A stretch of 5,865 bases of DNA. Source: Pseudaeromonas sp038247115 (GTDB taxonomy: Bacteria; Pseudomonadota; Gammaproteobacteria; Enterobacterales; Aeromonadaceae). How positions within the stretch are numbered: the first letter of the stretch is position 1; each line of letters begins with the position of its first letter. Of the stretch, positions 1-5,865 are shown piece after piece. The notes under the pieces were generated by a model, which made no database searches, had not been told where the DNA came from, and saw nothing but the letters and a program-made list of their open reading frames with translations. The position numbers and the translations under genes are program-made. The DNA lies in assembly GCA_038247115.1 (NCBI GenBank), contig JBBRVG010000113.1:1-5865 (forward strand). The letters run 5' to 3'.

Positions 1-782
1 CCCGTCCGCTGAGCTCCGGTATTCGGGCCATTTCGCTCAAGGAGGGGGATGAGTTGATCGGTGTGGATATCACCGACGGTAGCAACGAGATCATGTTGTT
101 CTCCGATGCCGGTAAGGTGGTGCGCTTCGCCGAAGGCTACGCTCGTGGTGATGTGGAAAGCGAATCCGACGATGACAGCGAAGAGCTCGAGACTGAGTCC
201 GAGAGCGACAGCTCCGACGCGGCCGAGAGTGCTGACAGCGTTGAAGCCAAGGTCAGCACCAAGGGTGTACGCCCAATGGGCCGCACTGCAACCGGTGTGC
301 GTGGTATCAAGCTGGCGAGCGGTGATCGCGTGGTGTCGCTGATTGTTCCTCGTGAAGATGGTGCCATTCTGACGGCTACGGCCAACGGTTATGGCAAGCG
401 GACTGCCTTGTCCGAATACCCGACTCGCAGTCGTGGTACCCAGGGCGTTATCTCCATCAAGGTGGATGAGCGCAATGGTAAGGTGGTCGGAGCCGTGCAG
501 GTGACCGAGCAGAATGAAATCATGCTCATCACCAATGCTGGAACCCTGGTGCGTACCCGCGTTACTGAAGTCAGTATCATAGGGCGTAATACCGGTGGTG
601 TTCGTCTGATCCGGACCATGGAAGGCGAGGAGGTCGTCAGCCTCGAACGTATCGCTGAGCCCGTGGTCGACGACAGTGATGAGTCGTTGGTCGATGATGC
701 CATCGAGACCGGGATTAATGCAGAAGCCAATACCGATGTCGAGGGCGATGCGCCAGTCACCGAACAGGGTGCTGACGAATAA
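1..782 (+). CDS. gyrA: DNA gyrase subunit A, C-terminal fragment (5' end outside window)
   Basis: This is the last 259 residues of GyrA, the DNA-cleaving subunit of the A2B2 gyrase that introduces negative supercoils using ATP. The first complete codon is at position 3 and the stop is TAA at 780-782. Only C-terminal domain is present; the catalytic tyrosine and quinolone-resistance region lie upstream. Repeating beta-pinwheel blade motifs are visible (EIMLFSDAGKVVRF, AILTATANGYGKRT, EIMLITNAGTLVRTRV), each followed by an R-x-x-x-GV type strand (GRTATGVRGIKL, RGTQGVISIKV, GRNTGGVRLI). These match the E. coli protein closely. Between VVRFAE and VRPMGRTATG there is an extra stretch of about 42 residues (nt 135-266), rich in Asp, Glu and Ser, which E. 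coli GyrA lacks. The protein ends in an acidic tail from about nt 657, as is usual in enterobacterial GyrA, where such tails modulate DNA wrapping. Identity is firm. Confidence 0.97.
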   Translation, partial: RPLSSGIRAISLKEGDELIGVDITDGSNEIMLFSDAGKVVRFAEGYARGDVESESDDDSEELETESESDSSDAAESADSVEAKVSTKGVRPMGRTATGVRGIKLASGDRVVSLIVPREDGAILTATANGYGKRTALSEYPTRSRGTQGVISIKVDERNGKVVGAVQVTEQNEIMLITNAGTLVRTRVTEVSIIGRNTGGVRLIRTMEGEEVVSLERIAEPVVDDSDESLVDDAIETGINAEANTDVEGDAPVTEQGADE

Positions 783-795
783 CGTCTGATGACAC

Positions 796-824
796 AAGGC
801 GGCCTGCGGGCCGCCTTTTATTTA
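796..824 (+). terminator. Intrinsic terminator of gyrA
   Basis: A perfect 9-bp stem (AAGGCGGCC at 796-804 with GGCCGCCTT at 809-817) encloses the four-base loop TGCG and runs into the T-rich tract TTTTATTT (816-823). The loop closed by C-G is of the stable UNCG type. It begins 13 bases after the gyrA stop and should end the gyrA transcript, so serC needs its own promoter downstream. Confidence 0.93.
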
Positions 825-879
825 TCCATCATTTGGCTCATGCCGTGAAATGGCCTGGGCCAGGTTGATGAAAAACCTT

Positions 880-908
880 TTGCGCCGGATCACGGTTCGG
901 TGTAAAAG
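880..908 (+). promoter_or_regulatory. Weak candidate promoter for serC
   Basis: A promoter is expected between the gyrA terminator and serC. The best sigma-70-like pair I can see is TTGCGC (880-885) and TAAAAG (903-908) with 17-base spacing. This gives only 3/6 and 4/6 consensus matches and would place transcription start near 915, leaving a leader of about 27 bases. The match is poor and other placements are possible; TTGATG at 865-870 has no good -10 at the right distance. Confidence 0.25.
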
Positions 909-941
909 CTGGTAGTTCCAAGGAAGCCAACGGAAGAGAAG

Positions 942-2027
942 ATGAGCAAGGTTTATAACTTTTGTGCAGGCCCGGCCATGCTGCCGGAAGAGGTAATGGT
1001 GCAAGCCCAACGCGAATTCATCGACTTTAGTGGTCTGGGTGTCTCCGTGATGGAGCTGTCCCACCGTGGCAAGGAGTACATGGCGGTTGCCGCCGAAGCG
1101 GAGAAGGATCTGCGCGATTTGATGCAGGTGCCGGATAACTACAAGGTACTCTTCATGCACGGTGGTGGTCGCGGCCAGTTCGCGGCAGTACCCCAGAACT
1201 TACTGGGTGGAGCCAACAAGAAAGCGGACTATCTGCTGTCCGGTGTCTGGTCGAAAGCGGCACTGACCGAAGGTCAGAAGTTTGGTGATATCCAGGGCGT
1301 CGAAGGTGTAGTCAAGCACGACAATGGCGGTTTCTCGCTGATCGAGAAGCCCCAGTTCCGTACTGATGCAGCTTACGTGCATTTCTGCCCGAACGAGACC
1401 ATTGAAGGCATCGAGATGTTCAATGTACCGGAAACCAACGGTATTCCGCTGGTGGCCGATATGTCCTCGACCATTTTGTCGCGCCCGGTGGACGTCAGCC
1501 AGTACGGCATCATCTATGCCGGTGCCCAGAAAAATATCGGGCCTTCTGGTCTGGCGGTGGTGCTGGTACGTGATGACTTGTTGGGGAATGCCTGCCCTGA
1601 TACGCCCGCGATCTTCGATTACAAGGTCACAGCGGACAATGACTCCATGTTCAACACTCCGCCCACCTACTCCTGGTATCTGGCTGGGCTGGTGTTCAAG
1701 TGGTTGAAGCAGCAGGGTGGTCTCGAGGCGATGGAAGCCAAGAACATCGCCAAAGCGTCATTCTTGTATGACTACATTGATGCTAGTGACTTCTACAGCA
1801 ACCATGTGGCACTGAACTGTCGTTCGCGGATGAATATTCCGTTCCAGTTGAAGGATGCCGCCCTGGATGCTGCTTTCCTCAGCGAGTCCAAGGCTGCCAA
1901 TCTGATGGCACTCAAAGGGCACCGCATTGTCGGTGGCATGCGTGCCAGTCTGTATAACGCCATGCCGCTGGAAGGGGTCAAGGCGTTGGTCTCCTTTATG
2001 GAGCGCTTTGCCAAGCAGCACGGCTGA
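942..2027 (+). CDS. serC: Phosphoserine aminotransferase
   Basis: SerC is a cytoplasmic PLP-dependent class V aminotransferase. It converts 3-phosphohydroxypyruvate and glutamate to 3-phosphoserine and 2-oxoglutarate, and also makes 4-phosphohydroxythreonine for pyridoxal phosphate synthesis. The 361-residue length is normal for the family. Visible motifs are the N-terminal NFCAGPAMLP, substrate-binding SHRGKEY (His41, Arg42), the cofactor loop HGGGRGQFAAVP (about 73-84), Trp103 in GVWSKAA, NETIEG (Thr153), Asp173 in ADMSS, and the PLP lysine Lys197 in AGAQKNIGPSG. The ATG at 942 is preceded by purine-rich GGAAGAGAAG (932-941), a usable but imperfect ribosome binding site, and starts the protein exactly where relatives start. 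It follows the gyrA terminator and precedes hisC by 85 bases, so a serC-hisC transcript is likely. Confidence 0.97.
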   Translation: MSKVYNFCAGPAMLPEEVMVQAQREFIDFSGLGVSVMELSHRGKEYMAVAAEAEKDLRDLMQVPDNYKVLFMHGGGRGQFAAVPQNLLGGANKKADYLLSGVWSKAALTEGQKFGDIQGVEGVVKHDNGGFSLIEKPQFRTDAAYVHFCPNETIEGIEMFNVPETNGIPLVADMSSTILSRPVDVSQYGIIYAGAQKNIGPSGLAVVLVRDDLLGNACPDTPAIFDYKVTADNDSMFNTPPTYSWYLAGLVFKWLKQQGGLEAMEAKNIAKASFLYDYIDASDFYSNHVALNCRSRMNIPFQLKDAALDAAFLSESKAANLMALKGHRIVGGMRASLYNAMPLEGVKALVSFMERFAKQHG

Positions 2028-2055
2028 GTCGGGTCGGGATCCATTCATTAATAGA

Positions 2056-2079
2056 ATCAGGGCCCTACGGGGCCCTGAT
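2056..2079 (+). other. Intercistronic hairpin with cTACGg tetraloop between serC and hisC
   Basis: ATCAGGGCCC (2056-2065) pairs perfectly with GGGCCCTGAT (2070-2079) around the loop TACG. This gives a 10-bp stem with a C-G-closed UNCG-type tetraloop, a very stable RNA fold. The bases after it (GTTACCGATTGT) are not a T-tract, so it is not a standard intrinsic terminator on this strand. It begins 28 bases after the serC stop and ends 33 bases before the hisC start. Plausible roles are protection of the serC message from 3' exonucleases or partial attenuation of hisC; these are inferences. Confidence 0.85.
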
Positions 2080-2112
2080 GTTACCGATTGTCATAGCAAA
2101 GAGATTAGCATT

Positions 2113-3207
2113 ATGGACTATTTGGCATTGGCCAACGCCGGAGTTTCCGGCTTGCAGCCCTACCAGGCCGGCAAACCTATCGAGGAGCTGGAGCGTGAGC
2201 TGGGGATCAGCAACTGCGTCAAACTGGCATCGAACGAAAATCCATTGGGGTTGAGTCCGAAGGCGAAACTGGCGATTGAAGCGGCATTGACCGATTTAAC
2301 CCGTTATCCGGATGCCAACGGTTTTTATCTCAAGCAGAAGCTGGCTCAGACCTTTGGCCTGGATGTGACGGGTCTGACTCTGGGCAATGGATCCAATGAA
2401 GTCATCGATCTGATTTTTCATACTTTCGTCAGTCCGGGCGACGAAGTGATTTACTCTCAGTATTCGTTCATCGTCTATGCCCTGGCCACCCAGGCCCATG
2501 GCGCCGATGCGGTGGTGGTTCCTGCAAAAGAGTGGGGACATGATCTGGATGCCATGCTGGCGGCTGTTACCGACAAGACCAAATTGATCTGCATTGCCAA
2601 CCCGAATAATCCGACCGGTACCGTGTTGCCGCCGGCCGAGCTGGAGGCCTTTTTAACCCGAGTTCCGGGGCATGTTCTGGTTATTCTGGATGAGGCCTAT
2701 AACGAATATATGGATCCGGTACTGCGTGCCGACAGCGCAGCCTGGGTGGCTCGATTCCCTAATCTGGTGGTGACCCGGACTTTCTCCAAGGCTTATGGTT
2801 TGGCCGGTTTACGCTTGGGATACGCAGTCACGACTTCCGAGCTGGCCAGCGTCCTGAACCGGGTGCGTGAACCCTTCAATGCCAATGCTCTGGCCTTGGT
2901 TGCCGCTCAGGCGACCCTGGACGATAGCGATTATCTGCAGCGAGCTGTGAGCTTGAACCGGCAGGAGATGGTTCGCTATGAAGCCTTCTTCCGCGAGTTG
3001 GGACTGGCGTTTATACCGTCGAGCGGAAATTTCATTACTGTAGATCTCGCTCAACCTGCAGCTCCCATTTACCAGGCCCTGTTGCAACAAGGAGTTATAG
3101 TGCGTCCTGTCGCTGGCTATGGTATGCCGAACCACCTGCGGATCAGCATTGGTACTGCGCAAGAAAACGAGCGCTTCTTCAGCGCCTTGCGCCATATTCT
3201 GCAATAA
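2113..3207 (+). CDS. hisC: Histidinol-phosphate / aromatic aminotransferase (HisC family, HisC2-like)
   Basis: This is a 364-residue PLP-dependent fold-type I aminotransferase. HisC converts imidazole-acetol phosphate and glutamate to histidinol phosphate; many members also transaminate phenylpyruvate and hydroxyphenylpyruvate. Motifs are ASNENPLG (39-46), RYPDANG (64-70), GNGSNEVIDL (91-100), the cofactor-binding NPNNPTGT (163-170, Asn166), DEAYNEY (Asp193, Tyr196), the Schiff-base lysine Lys226 in TFSKAYGLAGLRLGYA with Arg234, and RPVAGYGMPNHLRIS with Arg343 for substrate carboxylate or phosphate. The opening MDYLALANAGVSGLQPY resembles the HisC2 proteins of Pseudomonas aromatic clusters. 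The ATG at 2113 is chosen because AAAGAG (2098-2103) is a suitable ribosome binding site and homologs begin here; an upstream in-frame ATG at 1927 lies inside serC. With no other his genes nearby and serC and aroA flanking, a role in phenylalanine/tyrosine synthesis is as likely as histidine synthesis. Confidence 0.94.
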   Translation: MDYLALANAGVSGLQPYQAGKPIEELERELGISNCVKLASNENPLGLSPKAKLAIEAALTDLTRYPDANGFYLKQKLAQTFGLDVTGLTLGNGSNEVIDLIFHTFVSPGDEVIYSQYSFIVYALATQAHGADAVVVPAKEWGHDLDAMLAAVTDKTKLICIANPNNPTGTVLPPAELEAFLTRVPGHVLVILDEAYNEYMDPVLRADSAAWVARFPNLVVTRTFSKAYGLAGLRLGYAVTTSELASVLNRVREPFNANALALVAAQATLDDSDYLQRAVSLNRQEMVRYEAFFRELGLAFIPSSGNFITVDLAQPAAPIYQALLQQGVIVRPVAGYGMPNHLRISIGTAQENERFFSALRHILQ

Positions 3208-3226
3208 CCAGATCCCTCTTGTGAAT

Positions 3227-3253
3227 ACGCCGGCTTGTCCGGCGTTTTTGTTT
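3227..3253 (+). terminator. Intrinsic terminator of hisC
   Basis: ACGCCGG (3227-3233) pairs with CCGGCGT (3239-3245) around the loop CTTGT, followed by TTTTTGTTT (3245-3253). It begins 19 bases after the hisC stop. It should end the serC-hisC transcript and uncouple it from the fapA-like gene. Confidence 0.9.
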
Positions 3254-3446
3254 CTACGTTCGGCGTTGATCTTGATATCCACATGAATACAAAGAGAAAT
3301 ATTCTGGTTCTACCGTTGCGAACCTAGGGTCATTCCTGAACTCTTTGCCCGAGTTGAATAAAGAATAATCTTATTTTGCAAGGTTCGTCATGCTTATGAA
3401 GTAACCGATCTGGTATCAAAAGAACATATACATTGCCTGGTGGTTC
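3254..3446 (+). promoter_or_regulatory. A+T-rich leader upstream of the fapA-like gene
   Basis: This 193-base stretch between the hisC terminator and the fapA-like start carries no supportable gene. Its right part is strongly A+T-rich (about 31% G+C over 3361-3430) compared with the flanking genes, as expected for a promoter region, and a promoter is needed because hisC is terminated upstream. The best element I see is an extended -10-like TGG-TATCAA (3411-3419) with no good -35 (TGCTTA at 3391). I found no convincing sigma-28 or sigma-54 promoter, so flagellar-type control is not shown. Confidence 0.45.
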
Positions 3447-5207
3447 ATGATGTCCGATCCCGCCTCTTCACTATCAGATACTTCGTTATTCGGTTCAGGA
3501 GATCTGGGTCCTGACTTCTTTTATCTCTCTTCCGATGGTCAATTTGTCCTGTTAGCGATCGAGCCGGTAGACGCGCATGTGGATGCCAAGGTTCTCGCGT
3601 CTTTGCTACAGCATTCTAACTTTAGGAATTATCAGGTCAGTGACAAAGCGCTGCAGGATGCGGCCAAGAATTTTCAGGAACTCAAGACACCATCGACACC
3701 AGAGCAGGCCTCCTCTCACTCGGTGATGATTGTCGCCCGGCGACAGGATGGGCAAGTCACGGTGGCGCTAGGCAAAGATGCCATGACAGCCGCGGCGACC
3801 GTGACAGCTCCTTTTGCTGGCAAACCGGTCGATGTGGCCCAGGTGCGGGCAAGTTTGAATGCTGCGGGTATCAGCCACGGTATCAGTACCCAATCCATCA
3901 GTGCTCTGCTAGTTCAGGTTGCCGATCTGGCTCCAGGCGGACAGCTAACGGCTGTGGTCGCTGAAGGGCAGTTGGCGGTGAATGGGGCAGATAGTCGATT
4001 CGAAAAGCTGGTGGAAACCTTGCGCGAGCGGATATTGCGGCCTCAACTGCAGGATGCGCGGCAGGATCGTGTTGATTTACGGGACTTGGGGGTCATGGTG
4101 ACTGTGGTGCCTGGAGATGCGGTCATGCGTCGTTATCCTCCGGAGCCGGGGACTCCCGGGTTCAAGGTCACCGGTGAGCCGCTACTGGCCAAGCCTGGTG
4201 TTGAGGTGCCCTGGAACATAGGTGCGGGAACCCAGCTCAGTGCGGACGATGGGAATCTGCTCATTGCGACGCAAGAAGGTCTTCCTCAGGAAATTGAACA
4301 CGGCATGCAGGTGGATGAGCTGCTGAACATCCAGAATGTCGATGCCAAGTTTGGGCATGTTACTTTTTCCGGTAGCGTCATGATCAGTGGCAACGTTTGT
4401 GAAGGCATGCGCATCAAGGCGGGTGGTAGTGTGACAGTCGCTGGTCTCGTGGAATCGGCCACCATAGAGGCGGGGGGGGATCTCCTGGTAGAAAAAGGCA
4501 TCATTGGTCACCCCTTGCATCAGCCGGGACGTTCTTCCTGCAATATCCGCTGTGCAGGCGCTGTTGCCGCGCGTTTCGCCCAGTATGCTGATATTTCTGC
4601 GGGTCATGATGTGACCGTCGGCAGCCAGTTGCTGCACTGCCGGGTTGAAACCCCTGGTTCATTGACAGTCGCGGATGCCAGCAGGAGTAAAGGCTCACTG
4701 CTAGGAGGCGAGATTGTGGTTGGAAAACAAGTTCTGGCCGTGACGTTGGGGGGTATGGCCGATACCTCGACCCAGATCTCCATCCGCGGTTGCTATCCAG
4801 AATTACTGGCGCGAAAGAAGGCATTGCGCGGCGCTATGGAAACCAGTGAGCTCACCATCAAACATCTGGAGGATGCCGAAGCTAAGGTGCACCAATTGCC
4901 TATTGGCGAGAAACGCAATCTGTTGAGTCAGAAGATTGCGGCGACACGCATTCATCTTGCAGAACAGTTGGCCGGTGAGCAGCGGGAATGGGATCAGGTC
5001 AATGCCGAACGCGAGACTTTTTTAGCTGAAGCCCGGGTCTTGTGCGCGCGTCATCTCTATGCCGGGGTTAAGGTCGATATCGCCGGTTTGAAGCTCATCA
5101 GCGAGCGAGATTATCCAACTTGCCAGATCATTCACCAAGAGGGGCAGTTGGTCGTAGAGCCACTGTTGGCCATTCCAGAGTCTGCACCATCTGCCAAGAA
5201 AACCTGA
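3447..5207 (+). CDS. fapA: FapA-family (DUF342) protein, putative flagellar assembly / polar regulator
   Basis: This 586-residue protein belongs to the FapA/DUF342 family. Residues 1-200 are a poorly conserved N-terminal part. The family core follows: VDLRDLGVMVTVVPGDAV (209-226), PPEPGTPGFKVTGEPL (231-246) and DDGNLLIATQEG (267-278). Residues about 304-450 carry repeated short beta-strand turns (VTFSGSVMISGNV, MRIKAGGSVTVAGLV, ATIEAGGDLLVEKGI), typical of a right-handed beta-helix. Residues about 455-535 are charged and helical, probably coiled coil, and 536-575 return to beta (LYAGVKVDIAGLKL). There is no signal peptide or membrane segment, so it is probably cytoplasmic. In Vibrio vulnificus a FapA protein is reported to bind dephosphorylated EIIA-Glc and to affect polar flagellar assembly; transfer of that role here is inference. 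The second ATG (3450) sits better behind the weak GGTGG at 3439-3443, so the true protein may be one residue shorter. The gene is intact and contains a G8 run at 4472-4479. Confidence 0.85.
   Translation: MMSDPASSLSDTSLFGSGDLGPDFFYLSSDGQFVLLAIEPVDAHVDAKVLASLLQHSNFRNYQVSDKALQDAAKNFQELKTPSTPEQASSHSVMIVARRQDGQVTVALGKDAMTAAATVTAPFAGKPVDVAQVRASLNAAGISHGISTQSISALLVQVADLAPGGQLTAVVAEGQLAVNGADSRFEKLVETLRERILRPQLQDARQDRVDLRDLGVMVTVVPGDAVMRRYPPEPGTPGFKVTGEPLLAKPGVEVPWNIGAGTQLSADDGNLLIATQEGLPQEIEHGMQVDELLNIQNVDAKFGHVTFSGSVMISGNVCEGMRIKAGGSVTVAGLVESATIEAGGDLLVEKGIIGHPLHQPGRSSCNIRCAGAVAARFAQYADISAGHDVTVGSQLLHCRVETPGSLTVADASRSKGSLLGGEIVVGKQVLAVTLGGMADTSTQISIRGCYPELLARKKALRGAMETSELTIKHLEDAEAKVHQLPIGEKRNLLSQKIAATRIHLAEQLAGEQREWDQVNAERETFLAEARVLCARHLYAGVKVDIAGLKLISERDYPTCQIIHQEGQLVVEPLLAIPESAPSAKKT
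4472..4479 (+). repeat. G8 homopolymer inside the fapA-like gene
   Basis: Eight consecutive G bases span codons 342-345 (Ala-Gly-Gly-Asp) within the beta-helix region. Loss of one G would read through Ile-Ser-Trp to a TAG at 4489-4491; gain of one G would also lead to a stop, about 40 codons later. The run is the longest G tract in the window. Whether it varies in length cannot be told from one sequence. Confidence 0.9.
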
Positions 5208-5339
5208 ACGCAGGCTTTGCCTTGGCAATCCCTTCTCATCGCTCTCTCGTCAGGGCGCTTATGGCTTGCCCTGTTCGCGTGTGGCTGATACTGTCGCCAG
5301 ACTGTCCGTTATCCACCCGTTGTAAGAGAACAGGAAGTT
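5208..5339 (+). other. Gap between fapA-like gene and aroA with a small hairpin
   Basis: These 132 bases hold no supportable gene and no clear intrinsic terminator. CAGGGC (5251-5256) pairs with GCCCTG (5268-5273) around an 11-base loop, but no T-tract follows. A short dyad TTGCC-TT-GGCAA lies at 5217-5228. A poor sigma-70-like pair, TTGCCC (5266-5271) and GATACT (5287-5292) with only 15-base spacing, could serve aroA. Either aroA is read through from the fapA-like gene or it has its own promoter here; the sequence does not settle it. Confidence 0.4.
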
Positions 5340-5865
5340 ATGAAAACCCTGACATTGGAACCCATAGCCCGAGTCGAGGGCACCGTCAATTTGCCAGGCT
5401 CCAAGAGTGTATCGAATCGAGCACTGCTACTGGCTGCATTGGCTAAAGGTACGACCCGCCTCACCAATTTATTAGACAGTGATGATATCCGTCACATGCT
5501 GGCCGCATTGAAATTGTTAGGCGTGAAATACGAGTTATCCGCCAACAAGACCGAGTGTGTCGTCCATGGTCTTGGCCGACCATTCTCCGTCAGCGAACCG
5601 CTGCAACTGTTTCTGGGCAATGCAGGTACTGCGATGCGTCCGCTCTGCGCCGCTCTTTGTCTGGGCAATGGTGAGTTCACTCTGACGGGTGAGCCACGTA
5701 TGGAAGAGCGTCCCATTGGTCATCTGGTCGATGCTCTGCGCGAAGCGGGTGCCAAGATCCACTATCTGAAGAATGATGGTTATCCGCCGCTGACCATTGA
5801 TGGCAAGGGGCTCTGGGGGGGCGAAGTTCATATTGATGGCTCGGTTTCCAGTCAGTTCCTGACGG
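5340..5865 (+). CDS. aroA: 3-phosphoshikimate 1-carboxyvinyltransferase (EPSP synthase), N-terminal part; 3' end outside window
   Basis: AroA joins shikimate 3-phosphate and phosphoenolpyruvate to give EPSP and phosphate, the sixth step of the shikimate pathway to chorismate. The window holds the first 175 of roughly 425-430 residues expected. Visible motifs are LPGSKSVSNRALLLAAL (Lys22, Ser23, Arg27 binding shikimate 3-phosphate), the PEP/glyphosate loop LGNAGTAMRPL (Gly96, Thr97, Pro101), GEPRMEERPIGHLVDAL (Arg124), and DGSVSSQFLT (Ser170, Ser171, Gln172) at the window end. Keeping Gly96, Thr97 and Pro101 makes it a class I, probably glyphosate-sensitive enzyme; this is inference from family knowledge. 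The ATG at 5340 is preceded by AGGAAG (5332-5337), a good though close ribosome binding site, and agrees with homolog starts. In related genomes cmk and rpsA often follow. A G7 run lies at 5815-5821. Confidence 0.97.
   Translation, partial: MKTLTLEPIARVEGTVNLPGSKSVSNRALLLAALAKGTTRLTNLLDSDDIRHMLAALKLLGVKYELSANKTECVVHGLGRPFSVSEPLQLFLGNAGTAMRPLCAALCLGNGEFTLTGEPRMEERPIGHLVDALREAGAKIHYLKNDGYPPLTIDGKGLWGGEVHIDGSVSSQFLT

Noticed and set aside
1927..2112. In-frame upstream extension of hisC beginning at the ATG at 1927
   Set aside because: It overlaps the 3' end of serC out of frame, spans the intercistronic hairpin and adds 62 residues unlike HisC; the ATG at 2113 has a ribosome binding site and matches the family start.
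3283..3327. Short open frame of 14 codons (MNTKRNILVLPLRT) in the fapA leader, a possible leader peptide
   Set aside because: There is no ribosome binding site, no run of regulatory codons, and no terminator/antiterminator pair after it.
3359..3385. TAAAGAAT upstream of fapA as a sigma-28 (FliA) -35 element
   Set aside because: The sequence at the correct spacing (GCAAGGTT) does not resemble the GCCGATAA -10 element.
4182..4637. Long reverse-strand open frame of 151 codons opposite the fapA-like gene
   Set aside because: It is a shadow of a well-supported gene on the + strand, has no recognisable motif, and no supporting upstream signal was seen.
5217..5228. Dyad TTGCC-TT-GGCAA after the fapA-like gene as an operator
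   Set aside because: It is a single short dyad with no second copy near a promoter; chance occurrence is likely.

Overview
The window looks like a chromosomal housekeeping segment of a gammaproteobacterium. All five genes lie on the + strand: the 3' end of gyrA, complete serC, complete hisC, a complete DUF342/FapA-family gene, and the 5' end of aroA. Protein similarity to Escherichia and Pseudomonas relatives is obvious by eye. The gene order recalls the Pseudomonas run gyrA-serC-pheA-hisC-tyrA-aroA-cmk-rpsA, but pheA and tyrA are absent here and a fapA-like gene sits between hisC and aroA. The long acidic insertion in the GyrA C-terminal domain suggests an Aeromonas/Tolumonas/Oceanimonas-type host (Aeromonadales). 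That placement is inference from memory of family features, not a search result.

Layout: positions 1-782 encode the last blades of the GyrA C-terminal beta-pinwheel and its acidic tail, followed by a strong intrinsic terminator (796-824). serC (942-2027) follows after a short gap that should hold its promoter. A perfect 10-bp hairpin with a cTACGg loop but no T-tract separates serC from hisC (2113-3207), so the two are probably co-transcribed. An intrinsic terminator (3227-3253) closes hisC. A gap that becomes strongly A+T-rich (3254-3446) then leads into the fapA-like gene (3447-5207). A 132-base gap without a clear terminator precedes aroA (5340 onward, cut by the window end).

Functionally, serC (serine and pyridoxal phosphate synthesis), hisC (histidinol-phosphate and probably aromatic aminotransferase) and aroA (shikimate pathway) form an amino-acid synthesis cluster. 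The FapA-family protein is the outsider: relatives are linked to polar flagellar assembly and, in Vibrio vulnificus, to sugar-PTS signalling. No mobile element, CRISPR array, tRNA or rRNA was seen. I found no convincing undescribed system. The points most worth checking are the GyrA acidic insertion, the placement of fapA with its own A+T-rich leader, a G8 tract inside fapA, and the unusual serC-hisC hairpin.
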